A stretch of 64,000 bases of DNA from CAXBDP01 sp963974465 (lineage in GTDB: Bacteria > Bacteroidota > Bacteroidia > Cytophagales > Cyclobacteriaceae), in the NCBI GenBank assembly GCA_049340005.1, contig JBMPIY010000007.1; one strand, given 5' to 3'. The number at the start of each line of letters is the position of its first letter. The stretch's first letter is position 1. Under the pieces are notes generated by a model, which saw nothing but the letters and a program-made list of their open reading frames with translations, had not been told where the DNA came from and ran no database searches. Positions 35,281-45,358 of this stretch are shown here, in pieces. Both the position numbers and the translations under genes were made by a program.

Positions 35281-36063
35281 TTAACTGAGTTGATAACCTT
35301 TAACCTTGACCTTTTCTTGAACAACAATTACATCCTTTTCTAAAACAAAAAAACTTGATTGCGCAGGGAGTTTAAGTTCCTTTTCCATTAGCTCCAACAA
35401 AATACAATCGCCTTTCTCGTTCCAAACCCCTATAAAGTTACTAAATCCCTTCTTATCAGCCACATAATATGACAAAAGCATTTTACCTCCCGCTTCCACA
35501 TAGTCAACGACCAATCGAGCTTTCACATTGAGTTCAATCAAAATAAATTCTGCAATCTTATCAAAATCATCTGTACCTTCCTGAAATTGAGTAGGTTCAA
35601 CGAAATCATTATTTCTACAAACAAAACTATATTGTTCAACTTCTTGCTTTCCAGAAGCTAAATTAAACTCAACATTTTCAACCGAATCATCTGCTTTTGA
35701 AATTGCTTCTAGCCTATTTTCATCATGTTGCTGATATATGAGGCCATCTTTCGACCAAAGTAATTGGCCATTTTGCCAATGGTAGACATATAAATTTCTG
35801 TCTTCCGTGTTGAGTGGATCATTCATTTTTTCTAGAATCAGATGCTTTTCAGATAGGCCAGCAATCGTAATCCACCATGAAAATGCCATCTGATTGGCAA
35901 AAGAATGAAGCTCACCTCTGGAATCAATTTTGAAGAAATACACCTTTTTACTTTGATGATTTCTCACCTCAATACCAATGCTGCCATCTGTTGTGGAAAG
36001 ACAAGTCTTCCAAACATCGCCAGGTAATTTGTGTTGAAACTTTAATGTGAGCTGTGCTGTCAA
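35281..36063 (-). CDS. DUF4905-like protein of unknown function
   Basis: A 260-residue soluble protein. The start LKFQHKLPGDVWKTCLST and the many repeated Trp/Phe beta-strand segments (FSWWITIAGL, LYVYHWQNGQLLWSKDGLIYQ) suggest a beta-propeller-like or beta-sandwich fold. I associate it with the Bacteroidota DUF4905 family from memory. No signal peptide. Upstream of the LysM gene in the same transcript and divergent from the NfeD protease gene. An octamer at 35486 encodes Ala-Gly-Gly. Confidence 0.6.
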   Translation of the reverse strand: MTAQLTLKFQHKLPGDVWKTCLSTTDGSIGIEVRNHQSKKVYFFKIDSRGELHSFANQMAFSWWITIAGLSEKHLILEKMNDPLNTEDRNLYVYHWQNGQLLWSKDGLIYQQHDENRLEAISKADDSVENVEFNLASGKQEVEQYSFVCRNNDFVEPTQFQEGTDDFDKIAEFILIELNVKARLVVDYVEAGGKMLLSYYVADKKGFSNFIGVWNEKGDCILLELMEKELKLPAQSSFFVLEKDVIVVQEKVKVKGYQLS

Positions 36064-36126
36064 GAAATAAATTGATTACTTTCACAAAAGTAAGGAATAG
36101 GACAAGGCTTAAAAGCCAAAAGCAAA

Positions 36127-37488
36127 ATGAATAAATATTTAAACCCATTATTTCTCATTCTTTTTATTGGTTTTGTTTTTCCTCAACTCGTACATGCGCA
36201 AGTTTCGGGAAAGGCTTCAAAGATTTTCGTGATGAAAATCGACGATAATATAGATCCTAGAATGAACCGCTATGTGAAAATGGCACTTCAAAATGCTAAG
36301 GAAATTGAGGCAGAATTGATAATAATTGAAATGGATACCTATGGCGGCGCTGTAAATGATGCCGACGATATCCGCACGATGATTTTGGAGTTGGATATTC
36401 CCATTTATGTTTATATCAACAAAGATGCGGCCTCCGCAGGTGCATTAATTTCCATTGCGTGCGATAGCATTTATATGGCTCCAGGCGCTTCGATTGGTGC
36501 TGCCACTGTGGTAACAATGGACGGAGCAGCTGCACCAGACAAATACCAGTCTTACTTCAGATCCACCATGCGATCGACTGCCGAAGCAAAAGGCCGAGAT
36601 CCTCGAATTGCGGAAGCAATGGTAGATGAATCTATTGAAATTGAAGGCATTACTAAAGAAGGCGAAGTAATTACCTTCTCTACTTCCGAAGCAATTGTAA
36701 ATAATTATTGTGAAGGTGAAGTTTCAGGAATTGCTGAAATCATCAAGGTATCGGGCTTTACAGACTATCAAATTTTTGAATATGAGAAAAGCTTTGTCGA
36801 GTCAATTATTTCACTCTTCTTAAATCCATTCGTTTCTGGGATTCTGATTTTGGTAATTTTAGGGGGGCTGTATTTTGAGCTACAAACTCCAGGGGTTGGT
36901 TTTCCTCTATTGGCAGCAGCACTAGCTTTGATACTCTATTTCATCCCATTGTATCTGAATGGATTAGCCCAATATTGGGAAATTGTTGTTTTTGTGATTG
37001 GAGTAGTTTTATTGCTTTTGGAAATATTCGTTTTCCCAGGCTTTGGCATTGCAGGTATTAGTGGAGGCATTTTGATCGTTGGCTCCCTTACGCTAATGAT
37101 GATTGGCAATGATAATTTAGATTTCACCTTTGTACCCGCTGAGAAAATTATCAGAGCGGCAATAATTACACTGAGCGCATTCCTTTCTGCTATTTTACTG
37201 CTATTTGTAGGTGGTGTCCGTCTAACGAATAGTCAGGTCTTCAAACGAGTGGCCTTAGTTAGTACACAAAGACATGAGGAAGGTTATTCCTCCAAATTTG
37301 TAGAGGAAGTGCTAATAGATAAAATTGGTATTGCTCAGACTATCCTCAGGCCTAGCGGAAGAGTTGAAATTGACGGTAATTTGTACGATGCAGCTACGAG
37401 AGGAGAATATATTGTAGCAGGCACCAAGATAATTGTAGTAGATGATTCAGGTAATTATTTGAAAGTAAAAGAATATAAAGAAGGATGA
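36127..37488 (+). CDS. NfeD-type membrane serine protease (ClpP class)
   Basis: A 453-residue protein: signal peptide (cleavage near VHAQ, residue 25), a ClpP-like domain (about 30-215) with TYGGAV near 71-76 and the nucleophile region AASAGALISIA (Ser103), four or five membrane helices (about 225-355), and an OB-like C-terminal NfeD domain. The family works with stomatin/flotillin-type proteins in membrane quality control. In the archaeal homologue PH1510 the general base is a Lys; by my alignment the matching residue here is Arg149 (TMRSTAEAKGRDPRIAEAMV). It overlaps kdsB by 4 bases. Confidence 0.85.
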   Translation: MNKYLNPLFLILFIGFVFPQLVHAQVSGKASKIFVMKIDDNIDPRMNRYVKMALQNAKEIEAELIIIEMDTYGGAVNDADDIRTMILELDIPIYVYINKDAASAGALISIACDSIYMAPGASIGAATVVTMDGAAAPDKYQSYFRSTMRSTAEAKGRDPRIAEAMVDESIEIEGITKEGEVITFSTSEAIVNNYCEGEVSGIAEIIKVSGFTDYQIFEYEKSFVESIISLFLNPFVSGILILVILGGLYFELQTPGVGFPLLAAALALILYFIPLYLNGLAQYWEIVVFVIGVVLLLLEIFVFPGFGIAGISGGILIVGSLTLMMIGNDNLDFTFVPAEKIIRAAIITLSAFLSAILLLFVGGVRLTNSQVFKRVALVSTQRHEEGYSSKFVEEVLIDKIGIAQTILRPSGRVEIDGNLYDAATRGEYIVAGTKIIVVDDSGNYLKVKEYKEG

Positions 37489-38231
37489 AAATTGCCTGTA
37501 TAATTCCAGCTAGATATGCGTCCACCCGCTTTCCTGGAAAACCACTCGCTATGCTTGGAGCCAAGCCAATGATTCAACACGTATATGAAAAATCGCGGGA
37601 GGTAAAAGTCTTTGACTTCGTAGCAGTTGCTACAGATTCACAATTGATTTATGATGTAGTAATGTCTTTTGGGGGCAAAGCTATTTTCACTAGCGAACAT
37701 CACCAAAGCGGCACAGACAGAATTGCCGAAGCTGTAATTAATGCTGAACTTAAAAACTTCGATTACATTGTAAATGTGCAAGGAGACGAGCCGTTGATTG
37801 AGCCGGCTCAAATCGAAGAGCTCATTCAATTGCTCGATGGCAAAACTGAAATAGCCACATTGGTAAAGCAAATCAGCAAGCAGGAAGATCTTTTCAATCC
37901 AAATGTGGTGAAGGCCGTTGTCGCATCTAATCAATCAGCATTATATTTTAGTCGACATCCGATTCCTTATTTGAGAGGAGTTGAAGAAAAAGATTGGCTG
38001 AGTAAAGAAATGCATTTTAAGCATATTGGAATGTATGCCTACAAAAGAGAGGTGTTGATGGCGATAAGTAAATTGAGTCCTAGTCCACTCGAAAATGCAG
38101 AATCACTTGAACAATTGCGATGGCTAGAAAACGGTTTTCAAATCAAAGCTGCTCAAACTGCTTTTGAATCAATTGGAATTGATACGCCAGAGGATCTATT
38201 AAAAGCTATTGAAAGGATTTCTAAAGGCTGA
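37485..38231 (+). CDS. kdsB: 3-deoxy-manno-octulosonate cytidylyltransferase
   Basis: Activates Kdo with CTP to CMP-Kdo for the inner core of LPS or lipooligosaccharide. 248 residues: PARYASTRFPGKPLAMLG near 8-25 is the nucleotide-binding signature, ATDSQ near 50-54, VQGDEPLI near 98-105 (metal-binding Asp), and HIGMYAYKREVL near 179-190. Translationally coupled to the NfeD gene. An octamer at 37595 encodes Arg-Glu-Val. Confidence 0.95.
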   Translation: MKIACIIPARYASTRFPGKPLAMLGAKPMIQHVYEKSREVKVFDFVAVATDSQLIYDVVMSFGGKAIFTSEHHQSGTDRIAEAVINAELKNFDYIVNVQGDEPLIEPAQIEELIQLLDGKTEIATLVKQISKQEDLFNPNVVKAVVASNQSALYFSRHPIPYLRGVEEKDWLSKEMHFKHIGMYAYKREVLMAISKLSPSPLENAESLEQLRWLENGFQIKAAQTAFESIGIDTPEDLLKAIERISKG

Positions 38232-38456
38232 GAACCTTCGTTTCAATGAAATTCAAATACTTTATCTTTTATTTTGGTAAGATTTGGTCATCGTAATGAT
38301 CAATTGTTATGGTTTCCGGTCATTATACTGACTATTTATTATGATTTTGGATAATACCAAGCATCAGAGGAACATGCGACATTCATGCTCTAGGCGTGTC
38401 AAGATTCGGAGGAACACCTGGGATGAGTGCTTCAGCAGTTGAGAAATTATTGGAGG

Positions 38457-39224
38457 CTAAGATTCTATTTTCCAACGGAAGGATTGTTCATCATATTCGT
38501 TTGAGCCATTTAAAAATTCTCGTTCGATGTAGGTAACCTCACCATTGTGGCTTACCAGCAAGACAGTGGTCATGCGTGTACCATAATCGGGTGATTCTAT
38601 AAACATAGCCGATAGCTTTCTCTCCCAATCCTTCTCTACCCCTGTATTCGGCAATAAATGATCAGCTGCTAAGGATTTATTACTGAGTATTTCAAAAAGC
38701 TCTTCAGGTTTCGAATTTGCATTTTCGATCCAAGTTGCTAAATCTGCTTTTCCCTTTTGGACTTTGGGCCAGTTGGTATTCAACAAATGATTGCTCAAGC
38801 CATGAACGCCAGAATCAATTTTAGAGATATTTTCAACTTTGTTGGAGTAATAAAACAACTCCTGACTATTGCCTACCAGTACATTGTAAGGAGCGAACAA
38901 TTTATCCTCCCGCGATTTTTCTATCAGATATTGCTGCGGATCGTAGCCATTAGCTAGAAAATCCAATGGAAGCACTCCTCTACTTTTCACTTTATTCGGC
39001 TCTAATGGTAATTCTCTATAATTTGTAACAGCCGAAAATCTACCACTTTTACTTATACCCATCCAAGTGCCCCCAGCTTTTAAATCTTTGCCAGCAAGTA
39101 TATGAGGATGCTCTTGCCAGAAATGGGCTCTTTTGGTTGGTCGCTCATAGAATTCATCTCGATTTCCTGCTAAAATCAAGGAGTATTTAGGATGTGCATT
39201 GAGAGCAAATAAAATTAAACACAT
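38457..39224 (-). CDS. NRDE (TANGO2) family protein
   Basis: A 255-residue protein of the NRDE/TANGO2 family, named for the N-terminal motif seen here as GNRDEFYERPT near 20-30. The N-terminal Cys2 directly after Met fits the Ntn-hydrolase-like fold proposed for the family; no activity is proven, and heme or lipid handling has been suggested for homologues. GGTWMGISKSGRFSAVTNYRE (about 52-72) is also conserved. Twelve bases downstream of an SDR gene in the same direction. Confidence 0.88.
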   Translation of the reverse strand: MCLILFALNAHPKYSLILAGNRDEFYERPTKRAHFWQEHPHILAGKDLKAGGTWMGISKSGRFSAVTNYRELPLEPNKVKSRGVLPLDFLANGYDPQQYLIEKSREDKLFAPYNVLVGNSQELFYYSNKVENISKIDSGVHGLSNHLLNTNWPKVQKGKADLATWIENANSKPEELFEILSNKSLAADHLLPNTGVEKDWERKLSAMFIESPDYGTRMTTVLLVSHNGEVTYIEREFLNGSNEYDEQSFRWKIES

Positions 39225-39236
39225 TATAAAGCCTAA

Positions 39237-39938
39237 TTAAACTTGACCGTAAAGTTTCAATACAGAACCTGCCAAACCTTTGCCGCTTTGTTCAGCTGCA
39301 AAATATATGGCATCTGCAATTTCTTCTGGTTTTACCCATTTTGAGAAATCCGAATCGGGCATTCCTTCTCTATTCTCAGGCGTATCGATAATGCTGGGAA
39401 CCACAACGTTTGCTGCCACTCCATGAGTGTTGGTTCCTACATTCACAATTTCAGCCAGATGAAACAATATTCCCTTCGATAGTGCATAGGCAACAGCACC
39501 CTCGCCATCAGTGGGCTGCAAAGCCGGCCGTGCTCCAATTAAGGTTACATTACCTCCACCATGCTCCTTCATCAAAGCAAAAAGTGGCTGCAGAATATTA
39601 TATGCTGTAAGTACATTGAGCTTGATCATCTTTTCTAATTGCTCTGATGTAGTTTTCTCTAAGGAGTTCATAGAAAAACCACCAACTAATAATACGGCAG
39701 AGTGTATCGGCTGTTCGGCCCAGATTTTTCGCACCAACTTGGCTGATTTGTAAGGATCCATCAAATCAGCTGGAATTACCTCAGGTTTAACTTTAGCTAT
39801 ATTTTCTAATTTTTTCACTTGATCTGGCTTGCCTTCTTCTGCAAGAGCTACAACCGACCATTTTTCATTTAAGAACTTTTTGGTAACCGCCATTCCTAAA
39901 TTTCCGGCTGCCCCGCTGATGATTACTCGATTTTTCAT
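39237..39938 (-). CDS. Short-chain dehydrogenase/reductase
   Basis: A 233-residue Rossmann enzyme. The NAD(P)-binding motif is ISGAAGNLGMAV near 7-18, and the catalytic Tyr/Lys pair is in VAYALSKG near 149-156. The SDR serine is likely in the LIGARP strand region rather than the usual spacing. It is close to dihydropteridine-reductase-like small SDRs. The substrate is unknown. Forms a unit with the NRDE gene. Confidence 0.85.
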   Translation of the reverse strand: MKNRVIISGAAGNLGMAVTKKFLNEKWSVVALAEEGKPDQVKKLENIAKVKPEVIPADLMDPYKSAKLVRKIWAEQPIHSAVLLVGGFSMNSLEKTTSEQLEKMIKLNVLTAYNILQPLFALMKEHGGGNVTLIGARPALQPTDGEGAVAYALSKGILFHLAEIVNVGTNTHGVAANVVVPSIIDTPENREGMPDSDFSKWVKPEEIADAIYFAAEQSGKGLAGSVLKLYGQV

Positions 39939-40056
39939 AAAATATCTTTTCTATTTCTATTAATTGTATATACATCAAATATAACGACAAATATTTTTCT
40001 AAGTTCCTTTGGAAATAAAACGAAGAATTAAATACTTTACCTAAATAATTAAGATC

Positions 40057-41229
40057 ATGAAAAAATCAATCCTCTTTGCAGCCTTTTTTGCTGTAGTACT
40101 TGCTGCTTGTAATTCTTCAGAAGAAGTGAAAAGTGAAGAAAGTAATTTGCCTACTAATTGGAAACTCGAAATAGTAGATTCGGTACAAATTGATTATTTG
40201 GGAAATTTGCTTTTGATAGATATCACTACCGAATGGAATAGGATGGTGTTTTATGACAATACTAGAAATACTTTGGTTGCTTCCGATTTAGAAGGAAATA
40301 TAATCACTGAAATTTCAAAAACTCCTGATGAGCCAGGCGGGTGGAATGCTACCGGCCCAATGGGAGCTAGCTATATCAGCGCAAATGAAATTGCCGTGCA
40401 AGACAGAGCGAGAATCAACATACTAAACGAATCGGGAGAATTTCAACGCAGTATCGAGAATCCATTTCAGTGGCTTCCTGGAATTCAGTTTGTTGGCTTT
40501 AGAGGCATTCAATATGGTGCAGCTGGTGATAGCTCATACTTGGTAATGCATGCTCCTGGCCGAGCTAGATTCCAGTTTTTTCAAGCCAACTATTACGAGA
40601 ATAGGAATGCACTTGAAAGGATCAATTTAGCCACTGGCGAATATTTGCCTATAGCTAAATTTGAGGAAAATAGCCTTTTCAAAAATGGAATGCACCATGA
40701 TATTGGAATGGACTTTCCATTCTTTTCAATCTCAGGAGACATCATTTACTTCATTTATCGGGTGGACAATGAAATTTTGGCTTATTCGCTAGAAACTGGT
40801 GAATTGATTAATAGATGGAAAACCGAACCAGAGAATTACTTTAAATTACCAGAAGGCTATCCTTATGATGCAATGCCTGAAGTAACTGATTTTCAAGAAA
40901 GAGTGAAGTGGGTAGGCATTGAAGGGATCAATAATGGCTTGGTGAGCTTTGACAATATTGTGATTAATACATACACTGAAGGAGTTTCTCCAATAAGTCA
41001 AGATGACTATAAGCTACTGGAAGTTGATGAAGCACGAAATTTTAGAAATACTTATTACCAATTGTTTATAGATAGCAAGAAGATTGGAGAGCTCCCATCT
41101 GATCCAAAAATAAATCGACTCTTTTCTGCACATGGCAAAGATCAAATTTATGCTACTCAAAATATTTCATTTCTTGGATACGAACCTGATATGATTACAA
41201 TTTATAGATTAGCCCTAAAACTAGACTAG
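40057..41229 (+). CDS. Lipoprotein with beta-propeller-like fold (DUF4221-like)
   Basis: A 390-residue protein with a lipoprotein signal (MKKSILFAAFFAVVLAAC; Cys18). The mature part has repeated beta-strand blocks of the kind LLIDITTEWNRMVFYDN, LVASDLEGNIITEIS and ILNESGEFQRSIEN, spaced as in 6-bladed propellers of the 6-bladed/DUF4221 lipoproteins frequent in Cytophagales (family call tentative). Probably outer-membrane anchored. Monocistronic. Confidence 0.65.
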   Translation: MKKSILFAAFFAVVLAACNSSEEVKSEESNLPTNWKLEIVDSVQIDYLGNLLLIDITTEWNRMVFYDNTRNTLVASDLEGNIITEISKTPDEPGGWNATGPMGASYISANEIAVQDRARINILNESGEFQRSIENPFQWLPGIQFVGFRGIQYGAAGDSSYLVMHAPGRARFQFFQANYYENRNALERINLATGEYLPIAKFEENSLFKNGMHHDIGMDFPFFSISGDIIYFIYRVDNEILAYSLETGELINRWKTEPENYFKLPEGYPYDAMPEVTDFQERVKWVGIEGINNGLVSFDNIVINTYTEGVSPISQDDYKLLEVDEARNFRNTYYQLFIDSKKIGELPSDPKINRLFSAHGKDQIYATQNISFLGYEPDMITIYRLALKLD

Positions 41230-41337
41230 TAATCGCAAACTATCGCAATCAATTAAAAATAATACCATTCACGTAAAATCAAAGACTAGGATTAAGTATA
41301 CTCCTTTTTCTCTGGATTAAATCTGATTTACAAGTAT

Positions 41338-41368
41338 CTTGTTACCAAATAATGAATTGGTATTTTTA
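41338..41368 (+). promoter_or_regulatory. Possible Bacteroidota-type promoter of the hybrid kinase gene
   Basis: CTTG at 41338-41341 followed after 19 bases by TATTTTTA at 41361-41368 resembles the Bacteroidota -33 TTTG / -7 TAnnTTTG promoter. It ends 4 bases before the ATG, so the transcript would have almost no leader. Based on pattern only. Confidence 0.25.
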
Positions 41369-41372
41369 GAGA

Positions 41373-43970
41373 ATGGATATTACACTTAATATTTTTTCGA
41401 TTATCCTATATGTAGCAGGTTGCTTCGCTAGTATAATTTCCATAATTATCTTTTTCAGGTCTGGTCATGCTGTAAGAACCTTTGCCATTATGATGGCAGT
41501 GGTTTCCTTTTGGGCATTAGCTTATGCTTCTGAATTATCCAGTAGCACGCTCAAAAACATGCTTTTTTGGGTGAAAATTGAATATTTGGGTGTGGCTCTA
41601 ATTCCTAGTTTGTGGTTGTTGTTTTGTATCCAATTTACGGGGAAAGAGAAATATCTAAGTCGGTTAGGGAAATTCCTAATATTCCTTTTTCCTATAATCA
41701 CATTAATGATGGTGTTGACGAACGAGTATCATCATCTATACTATTCTCATACAGAGGTTGACTCCTCCGGCCCATTCCCATTATTAGCCATTGAAGTTGG
41801 ACCCTGGTATGTTTTTCATTTTATGATGTTCTACATATACCTAGTGATAGGTATGGTATTGCTTGTTCAAAGTTATCGCAAGGCCTCAAAAATTTTCAAA
41901 AGACAGTTAGCCTTAATTATGTCTTCAGCCATATTTCCTTGGCTAGTCAATATCATCTACATGTATGGTTGGAGACCTTTGGAACATTTAGACTTAACTC
42001 CTTATGCATTTTTGGGGACATGTATTTTCATTAGTCTAGGCTTGATCCGCTTCAAGCTATTCGATGTGTTGCCTTATGCCCGTGAACAGATAATAGAGGT
42101 AATGTCTGCTGGTGTGCTCATTTTAGATAATGAATTCAACATATTGGATTTGAACCCTAGTATGCGCAAAATGCTTGAACCGTTCGAATCCTCTCCTATG
42201 GGAAAGTCCATATTCAATTTACTTGCTCCATTCCCTGAAATTTTAAATATCATTAGTAATAAGGAAGAGGCTGTTAGAAATATAACCTTAGAAGCAAATG
42301 GTCAAAAGAATCATCTTGAAGTTAGTTTAAAGCCAATATATGATGATAAACACCAATTTTCTGGTACTCTTTTAATTCACCGAAACATCACAAAACAGAA
42401 AGAGTTTGAGCAGAAACTGATAGAATCTGAAGATATTAATCGAGCGATTTTGGACAGCTCATCTGAGATCAACATTTTGATTAGCAAAGACTATAAAATA
42501 ATATCCTTCAATAAAACAGCCTATAATATTATTAGCCGCTTGTTCAACCAACAATTAAAAATTGGTGAAAGTATATTAGATTTCACCATTTGCGAACCGA
42601 AAACCAAATTCAAATCCGACTTTGGTGAGGCACTAATTGGAAAACATATAAAGCAAGAGTCGGAAGTAACCTTCCCAAATGATGAAACACTATGGATTGA
42701 GGGACAACTATTCCCAGCATTATCGAGCGATGATTCATTGGTTGGAATTAGCATGGTAATAAATGATATTACCTCCCGCAAATTGCATGAGCAAGAGCTT
42801 CAAATAGCCAAAACGGAAGCAGAATCGGCCAACAAAGCCAAAAGTGAATTCTTGGCTAATATGAGTCATGAAATCCGCACACCTATGAATGCTATTCTAG
42901 GCTTTTCTGAAGTACTTTACGGCACAGAGGATGATCCACAAAAAAAAGAGAGCCTTGGTAATGTAATTGAAAGTGGAAAAACACTTTTGAGCCTAATCAA
43001 CGATTTGCTTGATTTATCAAAAATCGAAGCTGGATTTTTGGGCATTCAAAATGAGGTTACCAACATAGAGTCGCTGGTAGATAATCTATTGTTAATGTTT
43101 AAGCCTTTGGCCAATAAAAAGGGCATTGAATTACAAAAATCCATTGCAGAAAATTGCCCTAAATTCCTTTGGGTTGATGAATTACGTTTCAAGCAAATAA
43201 TCATTAATTTGATTGGTAATGCTATTAAATTCACCAATTCCGGTTTCGTTAAATATTCGCAAAAAATAGAAAATATGCGGGAGGATAGATGTGATCTAAT
43301 CATATCTATCGAAGATTCTGGCATTGGCATTAATGAGGAAGATCAGGCAGTGATTTTTGAGTCCTTCCGTCAACTAAACACCCAATCGAAAAGAACTCAA
43401 GGTGGCACCGGTCTTGGCCTTACTATTACAAAAAGATTGTTACAATTAATGGACGGCAGCATTTCCTTGGAAAGTACCGTAGGCAAGGGAAGTATATTCA
43501 CCATTCATATTCCAAATCTACGATTCAGCCATAAAGGAGAAGAAACTCCAGTAGCTTCTCAACCTGTTGCCATTCAATTAGAAAAGGGTAAAATTCTGGC
43601 AGTAGATGATGTGGAGATCAATTTGGCTCTAGTCCGCTTCTATTTAGGTAAACAAGACATAGAGCTTATAACCGCACATAATGGCAAAATTGCTGTGGAA
43701 AAAGCACTGGAACATGTGCCAGACGTAATTTTGATGGACTTAAGAATGCCTGAAATGAGCGGAATTGAAGCTAGAAAAATCATAAAGGAAAACCCTGCGA
43801 CTAGTCATATTCCTATAATTGCATTTACAGCTTCCATCCTCGATTCAGAGGTAGAAAAAATCAAAATGGAGTTTGATGACTACTTAAGTAAGCCTGTAAA
43901 TCAAAATGACATGCTGACTTCACTTGGCAAATTTATTGGCATTAAACCGATTCAGAGTCAAGAAAATTGA
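41373..43970 (+). CDS. Hybrid sensor histidine kinase (7TM, PAS, HisKA, HATPase, receiver)
   Basis: An 865-residue inner-membrane protein. Residues of about 5-225 hold seven helices of the HisKA_7TM sensor type. Two PAS-like domains follow (about 235-345 and 355-470), then a coiled linker, HisKA with the phospho-His in SHEIRTPMNAI near 500, and HATPase_c with N box IIINLIGNAIKF near 608 and G boxes DSGIGI and GGTGLGL near 645-680. A C-terminal receiver (about 738-860) has VDDVEINL and phosphoacceptor Asp in ILMDLRMPEM. No DNA-binding output domain or partner regulator is adjacent. Octamers at 42772 (non-coding strand) and 43277 (coding). Confidence 0.92.
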   Translation: MDITLNIFSIILYVAGCFASIISIIIFFRSGHAVRTFAIMMAVVSFWALAYASELSSSTLKNMLFWVKIEYLGVALIPSLWLLFCIQFTGKEKYLSRLGKFLIFLFPIITLMMVLTNEYHHLYYSHTEVDSSGPFPLLAIEVGPWYVFHFMMFYIYLVIGMVLLVQSYRKASKIFKRQLALIMSSAIFPWLVNIIYMYGWRPLEHLDLTPYAFLGTCIFISLGLIRFKLFDVLPYAREQIIEVMSAGVLILDNEFNILDLNPSMRKMLEPFESSPMGKSIFNLLAPFPEILNIISNKEEAVRNITLEANGQKNHLEVSLKPIYDDKHQFSGTLLIHRNITKQKEFEQKLIESEDINRAILDSSSEINILISKDYKIISFNKTAYNIISRLFNQQLKIGESILDFTICEPKTKFKSDFGEALIGKHIKQESEVTFPNDETLWIEGQLFPALSSDDSLVGISMVINDITSRKLHEQELQIAKTEAESANKAKSEFLANMSHEIRTPMNAILGFSEVLYGTEDDPQKKESLGNVIESGKTLLSLINDLLDLSKIEAGFLGIQNEVTNIESLVDNLLLMFKPLANKKGIELQKSIAENCPKFLWVDELRFKQIIINLIGNAIKFTNSGFVKYSQKIENMREDRCDLIISIEDSGIGINEEDQAVIFESFRQLNTQSKRTQGGTGLGLTITKRLLQLMDGSISLESTVGKGSIFTIHIPNLRFSHKGEETPVASQPVAIQLEKGKILAVDDVEINLALVRFYLGKQDIELITAHNGKIAVEKALEHVPDVILMDLRMPEMSGIEARKIIKENPATSHIPIIAFTASILDSEVEKIKMEFDDYLSKPVNQNDMLTSLGKFIGIKPIQSQEN

Positions 43971-43990
43971 GTGTAATTATTCAAACTACA

Positions 43991-45340
43991 TTAATCTCCT
44001 TTGGCCAATGCATTAAGCGCAGCATTCACTTTTTCGAAACCAAAGTTTGCTTTCACTTGATCGAAGGCATTTCTAATTTCTGCTGAACAAAGGTTCCCAA
44101 TACTTCCTTCGTGACTATGCTTCACATTGCGGCTTGGGTTATATTCACCCTTCTCTATTGCCAAACCCACTTGAACATAAGCTTCTCTAAATGGAACGCC
44201 AGCTAGCACCAAGCGATTAACTTCCTCTACACTAAATAGGTATTTGAATTTATCGTCTACTAGTAAATTATCCTTCACTTCAATATGCTTGAGCATATAA
44301 GTGGACATTTGAATACAATCCTTCAATGACTGAATAGCTGGAAATACCATTTCCTTGATCTGCTGTAAATCGCGGTGATAACCTGAAGGTAAATTATTGG
44401 TAACCAAACCTATATCATTTGGCAAGGCTGATAATTGATTACATCTAGCTCTTATCAATTCAAATACATCTGGATTCTTCTTATGCGGCATTATGCTCGA
44501 ACCTGTAGTGAGATGATCTGGGAATGAGATAAAGCTGAAATGTTGGTTGAGATAAAGCGTAATATCCATGGCCATTTTGCCTACTGTTTGCGCAATTGAT
44601 GCCATTGCTTGCGCCAAGATCCTTTCCGTTTTTCCTCTTCCCATTTGGGCATAAACCACATTGTAATTCAATGACTCAAATCCTAACAGATCGGTAGTCA
44701 TTTGGCGATTGAGTGGAAAAGAAGAACCATAACCTGCGGCAGAGCCAAGTGGATTTTTATTGCTCACCCGCCATGCTGCTTGCATTACTTCTAAGTCGTC
44801 GATAAGACTTTCGGCATAAGCTCCAAACCAAAGACCAAAGGAAGATGGCATGGCCAATTGCAAATGCGTATAGCCTGGTAATAATTTATCCTTATGTTGC
44901 TCGGATAGCGATACAAGGAGATTAAATAAATCCTCCACTTGCGCTACAATTTCTTGAATTTCGGAGCGGAAATAAAGTTTTAAATCCACCAAAACTTGGT
45001 CATTGCGAGAGCGGCCACTGTGAATTTTCTTTCCTACATCACCCAATCTTTGAGTAAGTAAACCTTCAACTTGAGAATGAACATCCTCTACGCCATCTTC
45101 AATGCTAAATCCTCCCGCTTCTATTTCGGTCAATATTTGGCGCAAACCTACTAATAATATTTCAAGCTCCTCTTTTTCTAGCAATCCAACACTTTCCAGC
45201 ATAATGATATGAGCCATAGATCCAAGCACATCATATTGCGCCATTAGCAAATCCAATTCTCTATCCTGCCCCACAGTAAATCGATCTACTCGGCTGTCAT
45301 TATCGTTTTCTTTTTGCCAGATTTTTTGAAGCTTACTCAT
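43991..45340 (-). CDS. argH: Argininosuccinate lyase
   Basis: Last step of arginine synthesis: argininosuccinate to arginine and fumarate. 449 residues: HSRSRNDQV region (KIHSGRSRNDQV near 101-112), PGYTHLQLAMPSSFG near 155-169 (catalytic His), and the fumarase-superfamily signature GSSIMPHKKNPD near 277-288 with the catalytic Ser. Last gene of the eight-gene arg operon, 18 bases after argE. Converges with the kinase gene. An octamer at 45111 encodes Ala-Gly-Gly. Confidence 0.95.
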   Translation of the reverse strand: MSKLQKIWQKENDNDSRVDRFTVGQDRELDLLMAQYDVLGSMAHIIMLESVGLLEKEELEILLVGLRQILTEIEAGGFSIEDGVEDVHSQVEGLLTQRLGDVGKKIHSGRSRNDQVLVDLKLYFRSEIQEIVAQVEDLFNLLVSLSEQHKDKLLPGYTHLQLAMPSSFGLWFGAYAESLIDDLEVMQAAWRVSNKNPLGSAAGYGSSFPLNRQMTTDLLGFESLNYNVVYAQMGRGKTERILAQAMASIAQTVGKMAMDITLYLNQHFSFISFPDHLTTGSSIMPHKKNPDVFELIRARCNQLSALPNDIGLVTNNLPSGYHRDLQQIKEMVFPAIQSLKDCIQMSTYMLKHIEVKDNLLVDDKFKYLFSVEEVNRLVLAGVPFREAYVQVGLAIEKGEYNPSRNVKHSHEGSIGNLCSAEIRNAFDQVKANFGFEKVNAALNALAKGD

Positions 45341-45358
45341 AATAATTCGAAATAGAAA

